From Akkermansiaceae bacterium (GTDB lineage Bacteria > Verrucomicrobiota > Verrucomicrobiia > Verrucomicrobiales > Akkermansiaceae): a DNA stretch of 5,592 nt. The notes below the pieces were generated by a model that saw nothing but the letters and a program-made list of their open reading frames with translations, ran no database searches and had not been told where the DNA came from. The stretch lies in contig JAQGPE010000597.1 in NCBI GenBank assembly GCA_028293225.1, forward strand, positions 1-5,592, in the 5' to 3' direction. Numbering within the stretch: the stretch's first letter is position 1; every line of letters begins with the position of its first letter. Shown in pieces: positions 5,209 to 5,592 of this stretch. Position numbers and translations under genes: made by a program.

Positions 5209-5592
5209 ATGAATCCTTTTCTGAATCGTATCCGCGTCCGGTGGTTTGCCGGGCTGTTGGCCCCGTGTCTGGCGTTTTCCCTGGTGAAGGCCGAAGATCC
5301 GGCGGTGAATCCGAACCTGCGCAAGGAGCGGGACCTGGTGGTGACGATGGAGGGGGGGAAGGAGGTGAAGGCGAAGATCCCGGCCGGGGAGTTTCTGGGG
5401 AAGGACGGCGTGCTGACGCTTTATCTGGGCGATGAGGTGAACCTGGAGTTTCAGGACAAGGGCGGCAAGCTGGTGGAGCCGAAGGTGGAGCATCCCGAGC
5501 GGACCCTGACCTTCAAGATGTCGCAGAAGGGTGAGACGGTGATGATGAGCCGGACGGGTGAAATCCAGAAAGCGGTGGCGATGGATTGCCAG
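5209..5592 (+). CDS. Sec-exported protein of unknown family, N-terminal part (runs off window)
   Basis: An open frame of 128 codons from the ATG at 5209 with no stop before the window ends. The N-terminus is a signal peptide: basic NRIRVRW (6-12), hydrophobic FAGLLAPCLAFSLV (13-26), then VKA followed by ED, giving a likely cleavage after A28. A lipobox reading of LAPC at 17-20 is poor because proline precedes the cysteine. The mature part is rich in K and E and in alternating strand-like stretches (RDLVVTMEGGKEV, VLTLYLGDEVNLEF, RTLTFKMSQKGETVMMS), so a beta-rich periplasmic domain is likely. No known family is recognised. GTAAGGGAAAACG directly precedes the ATG and can serve as the ribosome binding site. 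It follows the four-helix membrane protein by 64 bases. The two may form an envelope unit, which is inference from proximity. Confidence 0.8.
   Translation, partial: MNPFLNRIRVRWFAGLLAPCLAFSLVKAEDPAVNPNLRKERDLVVTMEGGKEVKAKIPAGEFLGKDGVLTLYLGDEVNLEFQDKGGKLVEPKVEHPERTLTFKMSQKGETVMMSRTGEIQKAVAMDCQ

Noticed and set aside
5192..5212. Six-codon frame MSKGKR overlapping the ATG at 5209 by ATGA
   Set aside because: It has a good upstream GGGGAGGA but is too short to support as a gene. The overlap may be coincidental, or may merely aid translation of the exported protein.

Overview
The window looks like a chromosomal accessory region of a GC-rich Gram-negative bacterium, most likely a member of the Verrucomicrobiota or a neighbouring PVC lineage. 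The pointers are a DUF5069-type protein (a family I associate mainly with Verrucomicrobiota and Planctomycetota), small GC-rich membrane and exported proteins of unknown family, and an intergenic spacer made of degenerate 'GAGACGC / CAGATT' periodic sequence. The taxonomic call is inference from recall, not from a search.

Layout. At the left edge (1-98, minus) lies the C-terminal remnant of an IS3-family transposase. Its 5' part is missing and its homology ends about 20 bases from the stop codon of the next gene. Four genes follow on the minus strand, read right to left: a DUF5069 protein (2519-2980), a classical short-chain dehydrogenase/reductase (1712-2476), an NADP-binding F420-reductase-like protein (1019-1618) and a tandem two-domain SnoaL/NTF2-like protein (119-943). 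Spacers are 42, 93 and 75 bases, consistent with one transcript or with reinitiation from internal leaders. Divergent to them is a LysR-type regulator (3169-4074, plus). Just upstream of it is a perfect 7-7-7 dyad (3138-3158) with the T-N11-A form of a LysR-type operator.

The right part (4188-5592, plus) has a different character: a small two-helix membrane protein (4188-4481), a spacer with periodic intergenic repeats (4514-4620), a four-helix membrane protein (4737-5144) and the start of a Sec-exported protein that runs off the window (5209-5592). None of these three is a family I recognise.

How it may work together (inference): the LysR protein senses a small molecule and, from the dyad in the divergent control region, controls itself and the minus-strand genes. 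The SDR and the NADP-binding protein would provide NADPH-linked reduction, and the SnoaL-like protein small-molecule binding or isomerisation. That suggests detoxification or modification of a reactive carbonyl or similar compound, with no substrate evident from sequence. The IS remnant suggests that the left end of the cassette was shaped by transposition. I found no CRISPR array, tRNA, rRNA or obvious defence or toxin system.
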